Positions 1 through 7,625 of a DNA stretch of 40,925 nucleotides are shown piece after piece. Position numbers and translations under genes: made by a program. The notes beneath the pieces are model-generated. The model saw nothing but the letters and a program-made list of their open reading frames with translations, was not told where the DNA came from and searched no databases. The stretch covers positions 1 to 40,925 of the forward strand of contig NZ_QUAC01000005.1 of the NCBI RefSeq assembly GCF_003389455.1. Reading direction: 5' to 3'. Positions within the stretch are counted from its first letter, which is position 1; each line of letters opens with the position of its first letter. Source of the DNA: Streptomyces inhibens. GTDB taxonomy: Bacteria; Actinomycetota; Actinomycetes; Streptomycetales; Streptomycetaceae.

Positions 1-878
1 CCCGCCCCGGCCCCTCCCCCCACGGCACGGTCCAGTTCCACGACGTCGGCTTCCGCTACCCCACTGCGGACGCCACGGACGGCTCGGCCCATACGCCCAA
101 ACCGGCCCTGGCCCGGATGTCCTTCACCGCCCGCCCCGGTGAGCTGCTGATCGTCACCGGGCCCAGCGGCGCGGGCAAGTCCACCGTCTCCAAACTGCTG
201 CTGCGCTTCTACGACCCGGATTCCGGGACCGTGACGCTGGACGGTGTACCGCTGCACCAACTCCCGCTGAACCGGCTGCGCGAGCGGGTGACCCTCCTGC
301 CGCAGGAGACCCTCATCCTGCACGACACCATCCGCGAGAACATCGCCTGCGGACGCCCCGGCGCGAGCGACCACGAGATCGTCGAGGCCGCGCGGGCCGC
401 CGACGCGGACACGTTCATCAACGCGCTGCCCGACGGGTACGAGACCGAGATCGACCCCAACTCGGCGCGTCTGTCGGGCGGCCAGCTCCAGCGCCTGGCG
501 ATCGCCCGGGCCATGCTGCGCGATGCGCCGGTCCTCGTCCTGGACGAGCCGACCACCGGGCTGGACGCGCTCGCCGCGCGCCGTATCGTCAAGCCGCTGC
601 GCAGGCTGATGCGCGGCCGCACCACCATCATGATCACGCACGATCTCAATCTCGCGCCCGACGCCGACCGCATCCTCGTCCTGGACGGCGGCCGGATCGT
701 GGAGACCGGGCGGCACGAGGAGCTGCTGACCCGCGTGGGCGGGGCGTACTCCCGGCTGCACCGTTCGCAGAACAACGCGGTCATGGACACCGGCGAGCTA
801 CGGCTGCCGCTGTCCGACGACGGACGCCCGCTCTTCCGCGACGAGGTGTGGCTGCCCGGGGGCGACCCCCGATGGTGA
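1..878 (+). CDS. ABC transporter ATP-binding domain, exporter type (5' end cut by window)
   Basis: The reading frame is open from the left edge (the 'HDVGFRYP' beta strand is read near position 35) to TGA at 876-878, so the first visible ATG at 117 is internal. Seen motifs: Walker A GPSGAGKST, signature LSGGQLQRLAIARAM, Walker B PVLVLDEPTTGLD and H-loop MITHDLN. This is a complete nucleotide-binding domain. The strand before the Walker A and the lack of a nearby start suggest it is the C-terminal half of a fused membrane-domain/NBD exporter, which is inference because the membrane part lies outside the window. Substrate unknown. The C-terminus continues about 40 residues past the canonical domain. 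Its last codons overlap the ATG (872) of the response-regulator remnant, so the two were probably one operon. Confidence 0.9.
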   Translation, partial: RPGPSPHGTVQFHDVGFRYPTADATDGSAHTPKPALARMSFTARPGELLIVTGPSGAGKSTVSKLLLRFYDPDSGTVTLDGVPLHQLPLNRLRERVTLLPQETLILHDTIRENIACGRPGASDHEIVEAARAADADTFINALPDGYETEIDPNSARLSGGQLQRLAIARAMLRDAPVLVLDEPTTGLDALAARRIVKPLRRLMRGRTTIMITHDLNLAPDADRILVLDGGRIVETGRHEELLTRVGGAYSRLHRSQNNAVMDTGELRLPLSDDGRPLFRDEVWLPGGDPRW

Positions 879-1365
879 ACGTGGAGTCGCCGGGCGGACG
901 GCCGGATCCGGTGCAGGAGCCGGTGCAGGAGCCGATGCCGCCACCGGACCTTCCCCGCATCCTCCTCGTCGACGACGACCCCGCCGTGCTGCGGTCGTTC
1001 GAGATGCTGCTGAGCAGACGCGGTTTCACGATCCTGTGTGCGGCGGACGGTACGGAGGCGCTCGACGCGGTGCAGCGGCTGAACCCGGCCGCGATCGTGC
1101 TGGACATCGAGATGCGCGGTCTCGACGGGCTGACCATCTGCCGCCGGATCCGGGCCGCCGGCGACCGGGTGCCAATCCTGACGCTGTCCGTACGCCGCTC
1201 CATCGGGGACCGGATGTGCAGGTGTGGACCGGGGACGAACTGCCGTCCGCCAACGTGCTGGAGGCGCACCTCGTGCAGCTGCGCAGGAAGTCGGAGGCGG
1301 GCGGCGGGCCGCGGCTGATCCGTACGGTGCGGGGCGTCGGCCATGTGCTGGGCGCGCGGGCGTGA
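872..1365 (+). pseudogene. OmpR/PhoB-type response regulator, internally deleted and frameshifted
   Basis: From ATG 872 (overlapping the ABC gene's stop) a receiver domain can be read: the acidic cluster in ILLVDDDPAVL, the phospho-acceptor Asp in IVLDIEMRGLDG, and the strand VPILTL. Shortly after that strand the frame changes. The end of a winged-helix DNA-binding domain then continues in the +1-related frame (NVLEAHLVQLRRKSEAGG, LIRTVRGVGHVLG, stop at 1363-1365). An intact OmpR-family protein is about 220-240 residues; here the last part of the receiver, the linker and the first half of the output domain are missing (roughly 70-80 codons) and the two pieces are out of frame. I therefore call a pseudogene. 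No histidine kinase follows it. Confidence 0.75.
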
Positions 1366-1559
1366 GGCGTGGTCGGGAAGTGAGGCCGCGGCCGGGAGGA
1401 CGCGGGTGTGAGGTGCCATGAGATGTCAATCCGGGCGAACATCAGCAGTCGGATAACTGACCGGAAATCGTCCTTCGAAGTCGGTGGGCAGCGCGGTCTC
1501 GCGGTGAGAGGACCTCCCCCGCGGCGTCCCCCGTTCCTGCGAGACCAGCGCGCACCAGG

Positions 1560-1585
1560 ATTAACGCGAAGTTGCTCGCGTTAAT
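1560..1585. promoter_or_regulatory. Perfect inverted repeat, candidate TetR operator
   Basis: The arms ATTAACGCGA and TCGCGTTAAT (10 bp each, perfect) are separated by 6 bp. The site lies 50 bp before the GTG of the TetR-family gene at 1636, in a 270-bp non-coding stretch. TetR proteins commonly bind such palindromes in their own promoter, so autoregulation is the natural inference. A weak -10-like GACAAT follows at 1594-1599. Confidence 0.6.
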
Positions 1586-1635
1586 CTTTCTCGGACAATA
1601 CTTGGCGTGAACCCGCACTGCAATACGGAGCCGTC

Positions 1636-2286
1636 GTGACGACAGCGCACCATGCCCCGGGAGGGTCCCGGCCCGGTGGGCGGACCGCCCGTACCCGCGA
1701 GGCCGTATTGACCGCCGTCTTCAAGGAGTTGGGGCGCGGCGGCTTCGCCGCGCTCACCATGGAGAAGGTCGCTCAGCGCTCGGGAATTCATGTGGCGACG
1801 CTCTACCGGCGCTGGCGCTGCATCGAGGGGCTGGTCTGCGAGCTGCTGACCGATCTGAGCTCCGATGTGCCGCTGCCGGACACCGGCACGCTGCCCGGGG
1901 ATCTGCGTGCGCTGGCCCGCTCGATAAGCGCGTTCTACGGGGATGCGCGGATGCGCCGGCTGATCGAGGCGGTGGTCTCCGCCGCGGCCCGCGACCCGCA
2001 GGCGGCCACGGTGCTGCGGTCCTTCTTCGGCGAACGGATGGTGCTGGCCGGCCGGATGGTGCAGCGGGCCGTCGTACGCGGCGAGCTGTCCGCGGACACC
2101 GACCCGGAGCAGGTGGTGTCGGCCCTCGGCGCGCCCTTCTACTACCGGATCCTGATCGCCCGTCGCCCCGTCGACCAGGACCTCGCCGAGTCCACCGCCA
2201 TCGCCGTCTGGGCGGCGGCCCGCGCGGGCGCGTACGCGAGCAAGGGCAACAGCAGCAACAACTCCGGCAACAGCAAGACAAACTGA
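1636..2286 (+). CDS. TetR/AcrR-family transcriptional regulator
   Basis: This 216-residue protein starts at GTG 1636. Residues about 20-65 form a TetR helix-turn-helix domain (TREAVLTAVFKEL, LTMEKVAQRSGIHVATLYRRW). The rest is the helical ligand-binding/dimerisation half, resembling the TetR_C_16-type family. The C-terminus ends in a polar low-complexity tail (KGNSSNNSGNSKTN) encoded by AAC/AGC-rich DNA that continues past the stop as CAG/CAA-rich repeats, so the tail looks like slippage-prone sequence rather than a fold. A perfect palindrome lies 50 bp upstream and is probably its own operator. The gene is followed in the same direction by an SDR gene at 2380, a plausible but unproven target. 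Effector unknown. Confidence 0.85.
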   Translation: MTTAHHAPGGSRPGGRTARTREAVLTAVFKELGRGGFAALTMEKVAQRSGIHVATLYRRWRCIEGLVCELLTDLSSDVPLPDTGTLPGDLRALARSISAFYGDARMRRLIEAVVSAAARDPQAATVLRSFFGERMVLAGRMVQRAVVRGELSADTDPEQVVSALGAPFYYRILIARRPVDQDLAESTAIAVWAAARAGAYASKGNSSNNSGNSKTN

Positions 2287-2365
2287 CGCAGCAACAACAA
2301 AGGCGCCCAGCAAAAGCCCCAGCAAAAGCCCAGCAACATCGCCAACCAAGACCGACGGCGCTGAC

Positions 2366-2379
2366 TAGCCTCAACACCC
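2366..2379 (+). promoter_or_regulatory. Candidate leaderless promoter (-10 TAGCCT)
   Basis: TAGCCT at 2366-2371 is followed by 8 nt and then the ATG at 2380. There is no Shine-Dalgarno sequence in the CA-rich region before the start. This spacing places the predicted transcription start at or next to the ATG. No convincing -35 was seen. Confidence 0.4.
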
Positions 2380-3351
2380 ATGCGGATTCTCATTCTTGGC
2401 GGTACGTCATTCGTGGGCCGCGCCATCGTGGAGGACGCTCTGCGCACCGGCGCCGAGGTGACCTTGTTCGGCCGGGGGAAGACCGGGGCCGGCCTGTTCC
2501 CCGGGCTGACCCGGCTGATCGGCGACCGGGACACCGGCGACTACGCGGCGCTGCGCGACGGCAGTTGGGACGCGGTCGTGGACGTCAGCGGCTACGTTCC
2601 GCGCCATGTCGGACAGGCGATGGACGCGCTGGGCGACCGGGTCGAGCGGTACCTGTTCATCTCCAGCCACGCGGTGTACGCGCGCACGGGGGTGGCGCCC
2701 GGCTCAACGGAGGACACCCCGCGCCGTCCGCCCGTACGGGACACCGAGGAGCTCTACGACGAGACCTACGGCCGGCTCAAGGTGGCCTGTGAGGACGATG
2801 TGCTGGCCCGGTACGGCGCGCGGGCGACGATCGTGCGGCCGGGGAAGGTGGCCGGGCCGTACGACCCCTCGGACACGTTCACGTACTGGGCCCGCCGGGC
2901 CGCGCGCGGCGGACGGGTGGCGCTGCCCGCCGACCCGGGGCAGCCGGTGCAGATCATCGACTCGCGCGACCTGGCCCGTCTGGTGGTGCAACTGCTCGCC
3001 GACGACCGCCCGGGAGCGTTCCACGCGGTGGGGCCGGCCGAGCCGGTCACGCTCGGCGGGCTGATCGAAACCTGTGCGCGGGTGGCGGGCAGCCAGGTCG
3101 AGATCGTACGGGTGTCCGCCGAGGGAGCGCCGCCGATGTTCCCGCTGGTCCGGCCGGACTGGCCGACGCAGCAGCGCAACCCGGCGCGGGCCCGGGCGGC
3201 GGGCCTGCCCGCGACCCCGCTGGAGGTGACCGCCGCCGACGTCCTGGCCTGGGACCGCGAGCGCGGTGAGCCGCCGCTGGAGTGCGGCTACTCCCCTGAG
3301 GAGGAGCGGGCGTTGCTCGTGCGGGAGGACGGCGCGGCCGTCGACGGCTGA
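2380..3351 (+). CDS. NAD(P)-dependent epimerase/dehydratase, extended SDR family
   Basis: This 323-residue protein has an N-terminal Rossmann nucleotide-binding motif (MRILILGGTSFVGRAI), an Asp after the VVD strand, the strand LFISSHAVY supplying the catalytic Ser region, and YGRLK as the YxxxK catalytic pair. It belongs to the atypical/extended SDRs that include sugar-nucleotide epimerases, dehydratases and isoflavone-reductase-like proteins. The exact substrate cannot be read. There is no signal peptide, so it is cytosolic. It lies 93 bp downstream of the TetR gene, behind a -10-like hexamer that suggests leaderless transcription. Confidence 0.85.
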   Translation: MRILILGGTSFVGRAIVEDALRTGAEVTLFGRGKTGAGLFPGLTRLIGDRDTGDYAALRDGSWDAVVDVSGYVPRHVGQAMDALGDRVERYLFISSHAVYARTGVAPGSTEDTPRRPPVRDTEELYDETYGRLKVACEDDVLARYGARATIVRPGKVAGPYDPSDTFTYWARRAARGGRVALPADPGQPVQIIDSRDLARLVVQLLADDRPGAFHAVGPAEPVTLGGLIETCARVAGSQVEIVRVSAEGAPPMFPLVRPDWPTQQRNPARARAAGLPATPLEVTAADVLAWDRERGEPPLECGYSPEEERALLVREDGAAVDG

Positions 3352-3364
3352 CGGGCCCGGCCGG

Positions 3365-3463
3365 CCCCGGAGGAGTCCGCCGGCACCTACCCCGGAGGAG
3401 TCCGCCGGCACCTACCCCGAGGAGCTCGCCGGCACCCACCCCGGAGGAGCTCACCGGCATTCA
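3365..3463. repeat. Four tandem copies of a ~25-bp repeat
   Basis: Units begin with CCCCGGAGGAG at about 3365, 3390, 3415 and 3439 (period 25, 25, 24). They lie between two convergent genes, the SDR (ends 3351) and aminopeptidase P (ends 3492). The period is not a multiple of three and the array lies after the SDR stop codon, so it is not coding. No obvious terminator hairpin with a T-tract is present. Confidence 0.7.
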
Positions 3464-3491
3464 CCGGCGAACCCCTCCGAGCGTCATGCGC

Positions 3492-4952
3492 CTACTTGCC
3501 GAGCAGCCCCGCCATCCACGCCTCGATCTCGTCCGACCGTCGCGGCAGCCCGTCCGACAGGTTCCGGTTGCCGTCCTCCGTCACGAGGATGTCGTCCTCG
3601 ATCCGGACGCCGATACCGCGGTACTCCTCGGGCACCGTCAGATCGTCCGCCTGGAAGTACAGGCCGGGCTCGACGGTGAGCACCACGCCGGGCTCCAGCG
3701 TGCCGTTGACGTACGCCTCGGTGCGGGCCGCGGCGCAGTCGTGGACGTCGAGGCCGAGCATGTGGCCGGTGCCGTGCAGGGTCCAGCGGCGCTGGAGCCC
3801 CAGCTCCAGCACCCGCTCGACCGGGCCGTCGAGCAGGCCCCACTCGACCAGCTTCTCGGCGAGCACCCGCTGCGACGCGTCGTGGAAGTCACGGAAGGCC
3901 GCACCGGGCTTCACCGCCGCGATGCCCGCCTCCTGGGACTCGTACACCGCGTCGTAGATCTTGCGCTGGAAGTCGGTGTAGCGGCCGTTGATCGGCAGGG
4001 TGCGGGTGACGTCCGCGGTGTAGAGGGTGGTGGTCTCCACGCCGGCGTCCAGCAGCAGCAGGTCGCCGGAGCGGACCTCGCCGTTGTTGCGGACCCAGTG
4101 CAGGGTGGTGGCGTGCGGGCCGGCGGCGCAGATCGAGCCGTAGCCGACGTCATTGCCCTCGACGCGGGCGCGCAGGAAGAACGTTCCTTCGATGTAGCGC
4201 TCGCTGGTCGCCTCGGCCTTGTCCAGGACCTTCACGACGTCCTCGAAGCCGCGCACCGTGGAGTCGACGGCCTTCTGCAGCTCGCCGATCTCGAACGCGT
4301 CCTTGACCACGCGGGCCTCGGACAGATAGACCCGCAGCTCTTCGTCGCGCTCGGCGGTGACCTTGTCGGTCAGCGCGGCCTCGATGTCGGCGTCGTGCCC
4401 GCGGACGACCCGGACCGGGCCGGTGGCCTCCTTGAGCGCGGCGGCCAGCTCGCGGACGTCCTTGCAGGGGACGCCGAGCAGCGCCTCGGACTCGCTGAGG
4501 CTGTGGCGCCGGCCGACCCACAGCTCGCCCATGCCGTTCAGCCAGAACTCGCCGTTCTCGCGGTTGGAGCGGGGCAGCCGGTAGATCGTCGCCTCGTGTG
4601 AGTCGCCCTTCGGCTCCAGGACGAGGACGCTGTCGTCGGTCTGGTCGCCGGTGAGGTAGACGTACTCCGTCGAGGCGCGGAAGTCGTACTCGGTGTCGTT
4701 CGAGCGGGTCTTGAGATTGCCCGCCGGGATCACCAGGCGCTCACCGGGGAAGCGCGCGGACAGTGCGGCGCGGCGCCGGGCGGCGTTCGGGGCCTGCTCG
4801 ATCGGCTGCAGGTCGCGCAGCTCGGTGTCGGCCCAGCCGCTCTTCATGTTCTCCGCGAGCTCATCAGAGACGCCCGGGTAAAGGCCGTTCTTGCGCTGCT
4901 TGATCGGCTGCTCGTCCTCGTCCGGGGTCTCCGGCGTGAGCTCGTCGGTCAC
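3492..4952 (-). CDS. pepP: Aminopeptidase P (Xaa-Pro aminopeptidase, M24B)
   Basis: This 486-residue metalloprotease removes an N-terminal residue preceding proline. The start chosen is the GTG at 4952-4950 because AAAAGGAGG sits just upstream; the open frame extends further 5' (to 5078), but that part lacks family sequence. The N-terminal half is the AMP_N domain. The C-terminal half is the pita-bread catalytic domain with the expected metal ligands: Asp in LLLDAGVETTTLYTADVTRT (both Asp), His in HGTGHMLGLDVHD, Glu in LTVEPGLYF and Glu in GVRIEDDILVTEDG. No signal peptide was seen, so cytosolic. It is followed by the convergent SDR and preceded by a 19-bp repeat array and the PP2C gene. Confidence 0.93.
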   Translation of the reverse strand: MTDELTPETPDEDEQPIKQRKNGLYPGVSDELAENMKSGWADTELRDLQPIEQAPNAARRRAALSARFPGERLVIPAGNLKTRSNDTEYDFRASTEYVYLTGDQTDDSVLVLEPKGDSHEATIYRLPRSNRENGEFWLNGMGELWVGRRHSLSESEALLGVPCKDVRELAAALKEATGPVRVVRGHDADIEAALTDKVTAERDEELRVYLSEARVVKDAFEIGELQKAVDSTVRGFEDVVKVLDKAEATSERYIEGTFFLRARVEGNDVGYGSICAAGPHATTLHWVRNNGEVRSGDLLLLDAGVETTTLYTADVTRTLPINGRYTDFQRKIYDAVYESQEAGIAAVKPGAAFRDFHDASQRVLAEKLVEWGLLDGPVERVLELGLQRRWTLHGTGHMLGLDVHDCAAARTEAYVNGTLEPGVVLTVEPGLYFQADDLTVPEEYRGIGVRIEDDILVTEDGNRNLSDGLPRRSDEIEAWMAGLLGK

Positions 4953-5126
4953 AATGCCTCCTTTTAAGACTGAACCGCGACTGAACCGCTTTCCATCGTA
5001 TGTGCGGATCGAAAGCGGTCCAGGGGCAGGAAGGTGTGACCTCTCAGGCACTCCGGCCATAGGACGCAATATGGCCACCGGAGCTTGGGTGCGCGGCGCG
5101 CCGTAAGGCTTGAACTACGCACTGTC

Positions 5127-5236
5127 CCCCGAAGCGAGCGCCGTTCCCCGAAGCGAGCACTGCTCCCCGAAGCGAGCACTGCTCCCCGAAGCGAGCGCTG
5201 CTCCTCGAAATGCGCGCTGTTCCCGAAATACGCGCT
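5127..5236. repeat. Six imperfect 19-bp tandem repeats
   Basis: Units beginning CCCCGAAGCGAGC occur at 5127, 5146, 5165 and 5184, with degenerate copies at 5203 and 5222. The middle copies contain the small dyad GAGCA-C-TGCTC. The array begins about 175 bp upstream of the pepP start codon and ends just before the 3' end of the PP2C gene (5244), so it occupies the intergenic space of two leftward genes. It may form stacked hairpins acting as a terminator or processing signal; that is inference. Confidence 0.75.
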
Positions 5237-5243
5237 ACCCGCG

Positions 5244-6929
5244 CTACCCCTCGAAGTACGCCGCGAGCAGCACCACGTCCTCCTCCGACGACGGATCGTC
5301 CAGCCCCTGCGGCAGCATCGTGCGCACGATGTGGTCCACGACCGCCTCCGGATCATGGCGGGCGGCCCTGGGTACGCCGGCCGCGGCGGAGTGCAGCCGG
5401 GCGAAGGCGCGGTCCATGGGCTCGCCGGTGCGGTGCAGCAGCCCGTCGCTGTAGAGCAGCAGGGTCTCGCCGCCGGCCGGTTCGATCTCCACGCTCGGCG
5501 CTTCCCAGCAGGCGAGCATGCCCAGCGGCGCGGACAGCGAGGTCTCCACGAACTCGGTCCGCAGCTCCCCGAGGATCAGCGGCGGGCAGTGGCCGGCCCC
5601 GGCGAGCACCAGCTTGCGCGGCATGGCGGCGCTCCCCCAGCTACTGCTGGAGGCACCCCCACCCATGCCCTCCAGGGACGGGGGCGCGCCGGGCGCGCCG
5701 GGCGGCGGCTCGGTGAAGGCGAACAGCGCGGTGGCGCTGCGGGCGGGCTCGGTCAGCCGCATCAGCAGTTCGAGGTCCGAGAGGACCGCGACCGGATCCT
5801 CGCCCTCCATGACCGCGTATGCGCGCAGGGACGCCCGCAGCCGCCCCATGGCGGCCACCGCGCTCGGCCCGGAGCCGGTCACCGAACCGACGGCCAGGCC
5901 CAGCGCGCCGTCCGGCAGCGGCAGTGCGTCGTACCAGTCGCCGCCGCCGCGCGGGCCGGTGCTGTGCCGCACCGCGAGGCGTACGCCGGGGACCCGTGGC
6001 AGCCGGCGGGGCAACAGCTCCTCGCGGAGGATGCGGCCGGCTTGTTGGCTGCGGTGGAGTTCCAGGAGGCGGGCGAGGTGTTCGGCGGCGTGCGCCCGGT
6101 AGAGGCCGACGAGGTGGCGCTGGCGTTCGGTGGGTTCGGCCGGTTCGTCGTAGAGCCAGACCGCGGCGCCGGTTCTGCCGATGGGTTCGGCGGTGAGCGG
6201 AACGGCGTAACTGGCGGCGTATCCGAGGCGGGCGGCGACCTCGCGCAGGCGGGGGTCGAGGCTCTTCTCACCGGGGATGTCGGGCTCGGTGATCTCGGTA
6301 CGCGCGTCGATCCGGGGGTCGCATCGGGGGTCGCTTCGGCGGCCGGGGACAAGGCCCTCGCCAGGGGCGCCGCGACGGGTCTCGTCGAGCGGGCCGGTGC
6401 GGGTGTCGTCGCCGGTGACGCCCGGCTCCGGGAGGCCGTCCAGTATCCGCGCGTACGACAGGGCGCGGCGCGGGATGGTCTCGATGTGGCCGATTTCGGC
6501 GTGGCCGAGACCGAGGCCGACGGTGGTCTCCGGGCCGAGTCCGTCGGCCGGTGCGAGGACGACCAGACCGCGGCGCGCGCCGACCAGTGAGGCGCCGGCG
6601 CGCAGCAGCTCGTGCAGGGCGTCCTGCAATGTGCGGGTGCGCGCGAGCTGTTCGGTCAGGTCGTGCAGGGTGCTGAGGTCGGAGATCCAGCCGGCCAGCC
6701 GGTCCTGGACCGCGGCGAGTTGGTCGACGACGGAGACCTCGGGGGAGGGGCCGGGCACGGTGCCGGCCGCGGGGTCCATGGCGTCCTGAGGGGCGCCGGA
6801 CGAGGGGTCGGAGGGGGTGTCGGTGGTGGCGTCCGCGGGGGTCTTTGCCACGCGCGGGTCGGCATTGTGTGTGGGGGCGGGAAGAGCTGGTTCGATTCCA
6901 GCCACTTTCGGTACATGGGGGGCGGTCAT
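5244..6929 (-). CDS. GAF-domain PP2C (SpoIIE/RsbU-type) serine phosphatase
   Basis: This 561-residue protein has a low-complexity N-terminus (1-65) and a GAF-like sensor region (about 80-310) with an Arg/Asp-rich insertion near 195-225. A coiled segment contains the typical RsbU linker (ILREELLPRRLPRVPG). The SpoIIE phosphatase domain (about 330-561) shows GGDWYDALPLPDG for metal binding, GHCPPLI, LLLYSDGLL and SSEEDVVLLAAY. Family members dephosphorylate anti-anti-sigma factors in partner-switching cascades. The segment at about residues 415-435 (GMGGGASSSSWGSAAMP) is not part of the fold and comes from a short palindromic DNA insertion. The start is uncertain: ATG 6929 lacks a clear ribosome-binding site and an internal start near residue 51 is possible. 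The two HATPase proteins in this window (10754, 32774) belong to the partner class but are not adjacent. Confidence 0.85.
   Translation of the reverse strand: MTAPHVPKVAGIEPALPAPTHNADPRVAKTPADATTDTPSDPSSGAPQDAMDPAAGTVPGPSPEVSVVDQLAAVQDRLAGWISDLSTLHDLTEQLARTRTLQDALHELLRAGASLVGARRGLVVLAPADGLGPETTVGLGLGHAEIGHIETIPRRALSYARILDGLPEPGVTGDDTRTGPLDETRRGAPGEGLVPGRRSDPRCDPRIDARTEITEPDIPGEKSLDPRLREVAARLGYAASYAVPLTAEPIGRTGAAVWLYDEPAEPTERQRHLVGLYRAHAAEHLARLLELHRSQQAGRILREELLPRRLPRVPGVRLAVRHSTGPRGGGDWYDALPLPDGALGLAVGSVTGSGPSAVAAMGRLRASLRAYAVMEGEDPVAVLSDLELLMRLTEPARSATALFAFTEPPPGAPGAPPSLEGMGGGASSSSWGSAAMPRKLVLAGAGHCPPLILGELRTEFVETSLSAPLGMLACWEAPSVEIEPAGGETLLLYSDGLLHRTGEPMDRAFARLHSAAAGVPRAARHDPEAVVDHIVRTMLPQGLDDPSSEEDVVLLAAYFEG
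5632..5690. mobile_element. Short palindromic insertion inside the PP2C gene
   Basis: The region contains CCAGC-TACT-GCTGG, then GGAGGCA...TGCCCTCC around ACCCCCACCC: two nested dyads in about 55 bp. It encodes a Gly/Ser-rich segment absent from the usual RsbU fold, between two conserved phosphatase strands. Similar C/G-rich short elements are, to my recollection, frequent in Streptomyces genomes. That it is a mobile, MITE-like repeat is inference. Confidence 0.5.
6886..6902 (+). other. Isolated tRNA T-arm-like hairpin
   Basis: GCTGG-TTCGATT-CCAGC is a perfect 5-bp stem with a 7-nt loop matching the canonical TTCRANN T-loop. No matching acceptor, D or anticodon arms were found around it (the 3' flank would need GAAAGTG upstream, which is absent), so it is not an intact tRNA. 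It lies in the N-terminal codons assigned to the PP2C gene and could be a tRNA 3'-end relic, an old attachment site, or chance. Confidence 0.35.
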
Positions 6930-6938
6930 GGCCGACGG

Positions 6939-7196
6939 CTATCGTCGCGCCGGGCATTGCCCCAGGTCAGGCCGCTTTTTGGTAGGGAGTGCGGCATTTT
7001 GTTGAGTGATGTTGTGCGGTGCGTTTGGCCGCGCAAATTCCTCAATAGCATCGCAAACCCCCATGTCATGCTGCTCCGCTATCAATGCCTCCACATGTAC
7101 ACGCACCAGCGATGTGATGTCCAGCACTGTCCCTATGGGGTTTGTGGTGTCAACAAGGTCTGTAGATTGGCCTGAAAATAGCCCCCTGAGCGTCAA
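6939..7196 (-). CDS. Small hypothetical protein in a low-GC stretch
   Basis: This open frame encodes 85 residues from TTG 7196, ending with TAG 10 nt before the PP2C start. The sequence (for example LVDTTNPIGTVLDITSLV and VHVEALIAEQHDMGVCDAIEEF) looks protein-like with amphipathic helices. Third-position GC is only about 55-60 per cent, far below the neighbours, and no ribosome-binding site precedes the TTG. It could be a real accessory or regulatory gene of low GC or an open frame by chance. Not recognised. Confidence 0.35.
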   Translation of the reverse strand: MTLRGLFSGQSTDLVDTTNPIGTVLDITSLVRVHVEALIAEQHDMGVCDAIEEFARPNAPHNITQQNAALPTKKRPDLGQCPARR

Positions 7197-7625
7197 TTTG
7201 CGGTCGACTGGCGGCGATCAGCAGCGCGTCATCACCACATGGCGGGTACGTACTCGGAAAGGCGCGGGGCCAGTTGGGGCCGCACCGGAACTCTCCGGCG
7301 GGCACCGGCGTCTAATACGGCGACGACCGCGACGCACTCCCAAATGGCGGGGACTGCACTACGGAAGCGCAAGCGCCATGCGCGCGCCACCCCCCGCCAC
7401 GTTCCACGCTCGGCGTACGACGTGATGCGCTGCCTTGTACATGCGGTGACCAAAGATCCACGTGGCGTGATCGATGAGTGATCGACCCAGGTCGCACGAC
7501 CGGGCCGCAAGAACGCCACACGACGGCATGAAGCGGTGCGGCGCGAAACGATTGTGTACCGGCAAGTAGTGCCATGTAGTGCGATGGACATAGCCCTCGG
7601 CGTTAACGGAAAGGAACGAGCGCTC
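7197..7625. other. Non-coding stretch before the primase-like gene
   Basis: About 430 bp in which I can support no gene. The only open frames (for example 7239-7481 on +) have no ribosome-binding site or recognisable family sequence. GC is lower near 7000-7220 and normal after that. It probably holds the promoters of the leftward PP2C region and of the rightward gene at 7626. Confidence 0.4.

Noticed and set aside
3352..3484. Repeat peptide gene (PEESAGTYPEELAG-like)
   Set aside because: The unit length is 24-25 bp, so the frame shifts between units, and the array follows a stop codon without its own start.
6886..6902. Complete tRNA gene
   Set aside because: Only the T-arm is present; acceptor, D and anticodon arms are missing.
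7239..7481. 80-codon + ORF before the primase-like gene
   Set aside because: No ribosome-binding site, Arg/Thr-biased composition, no recognisable family.
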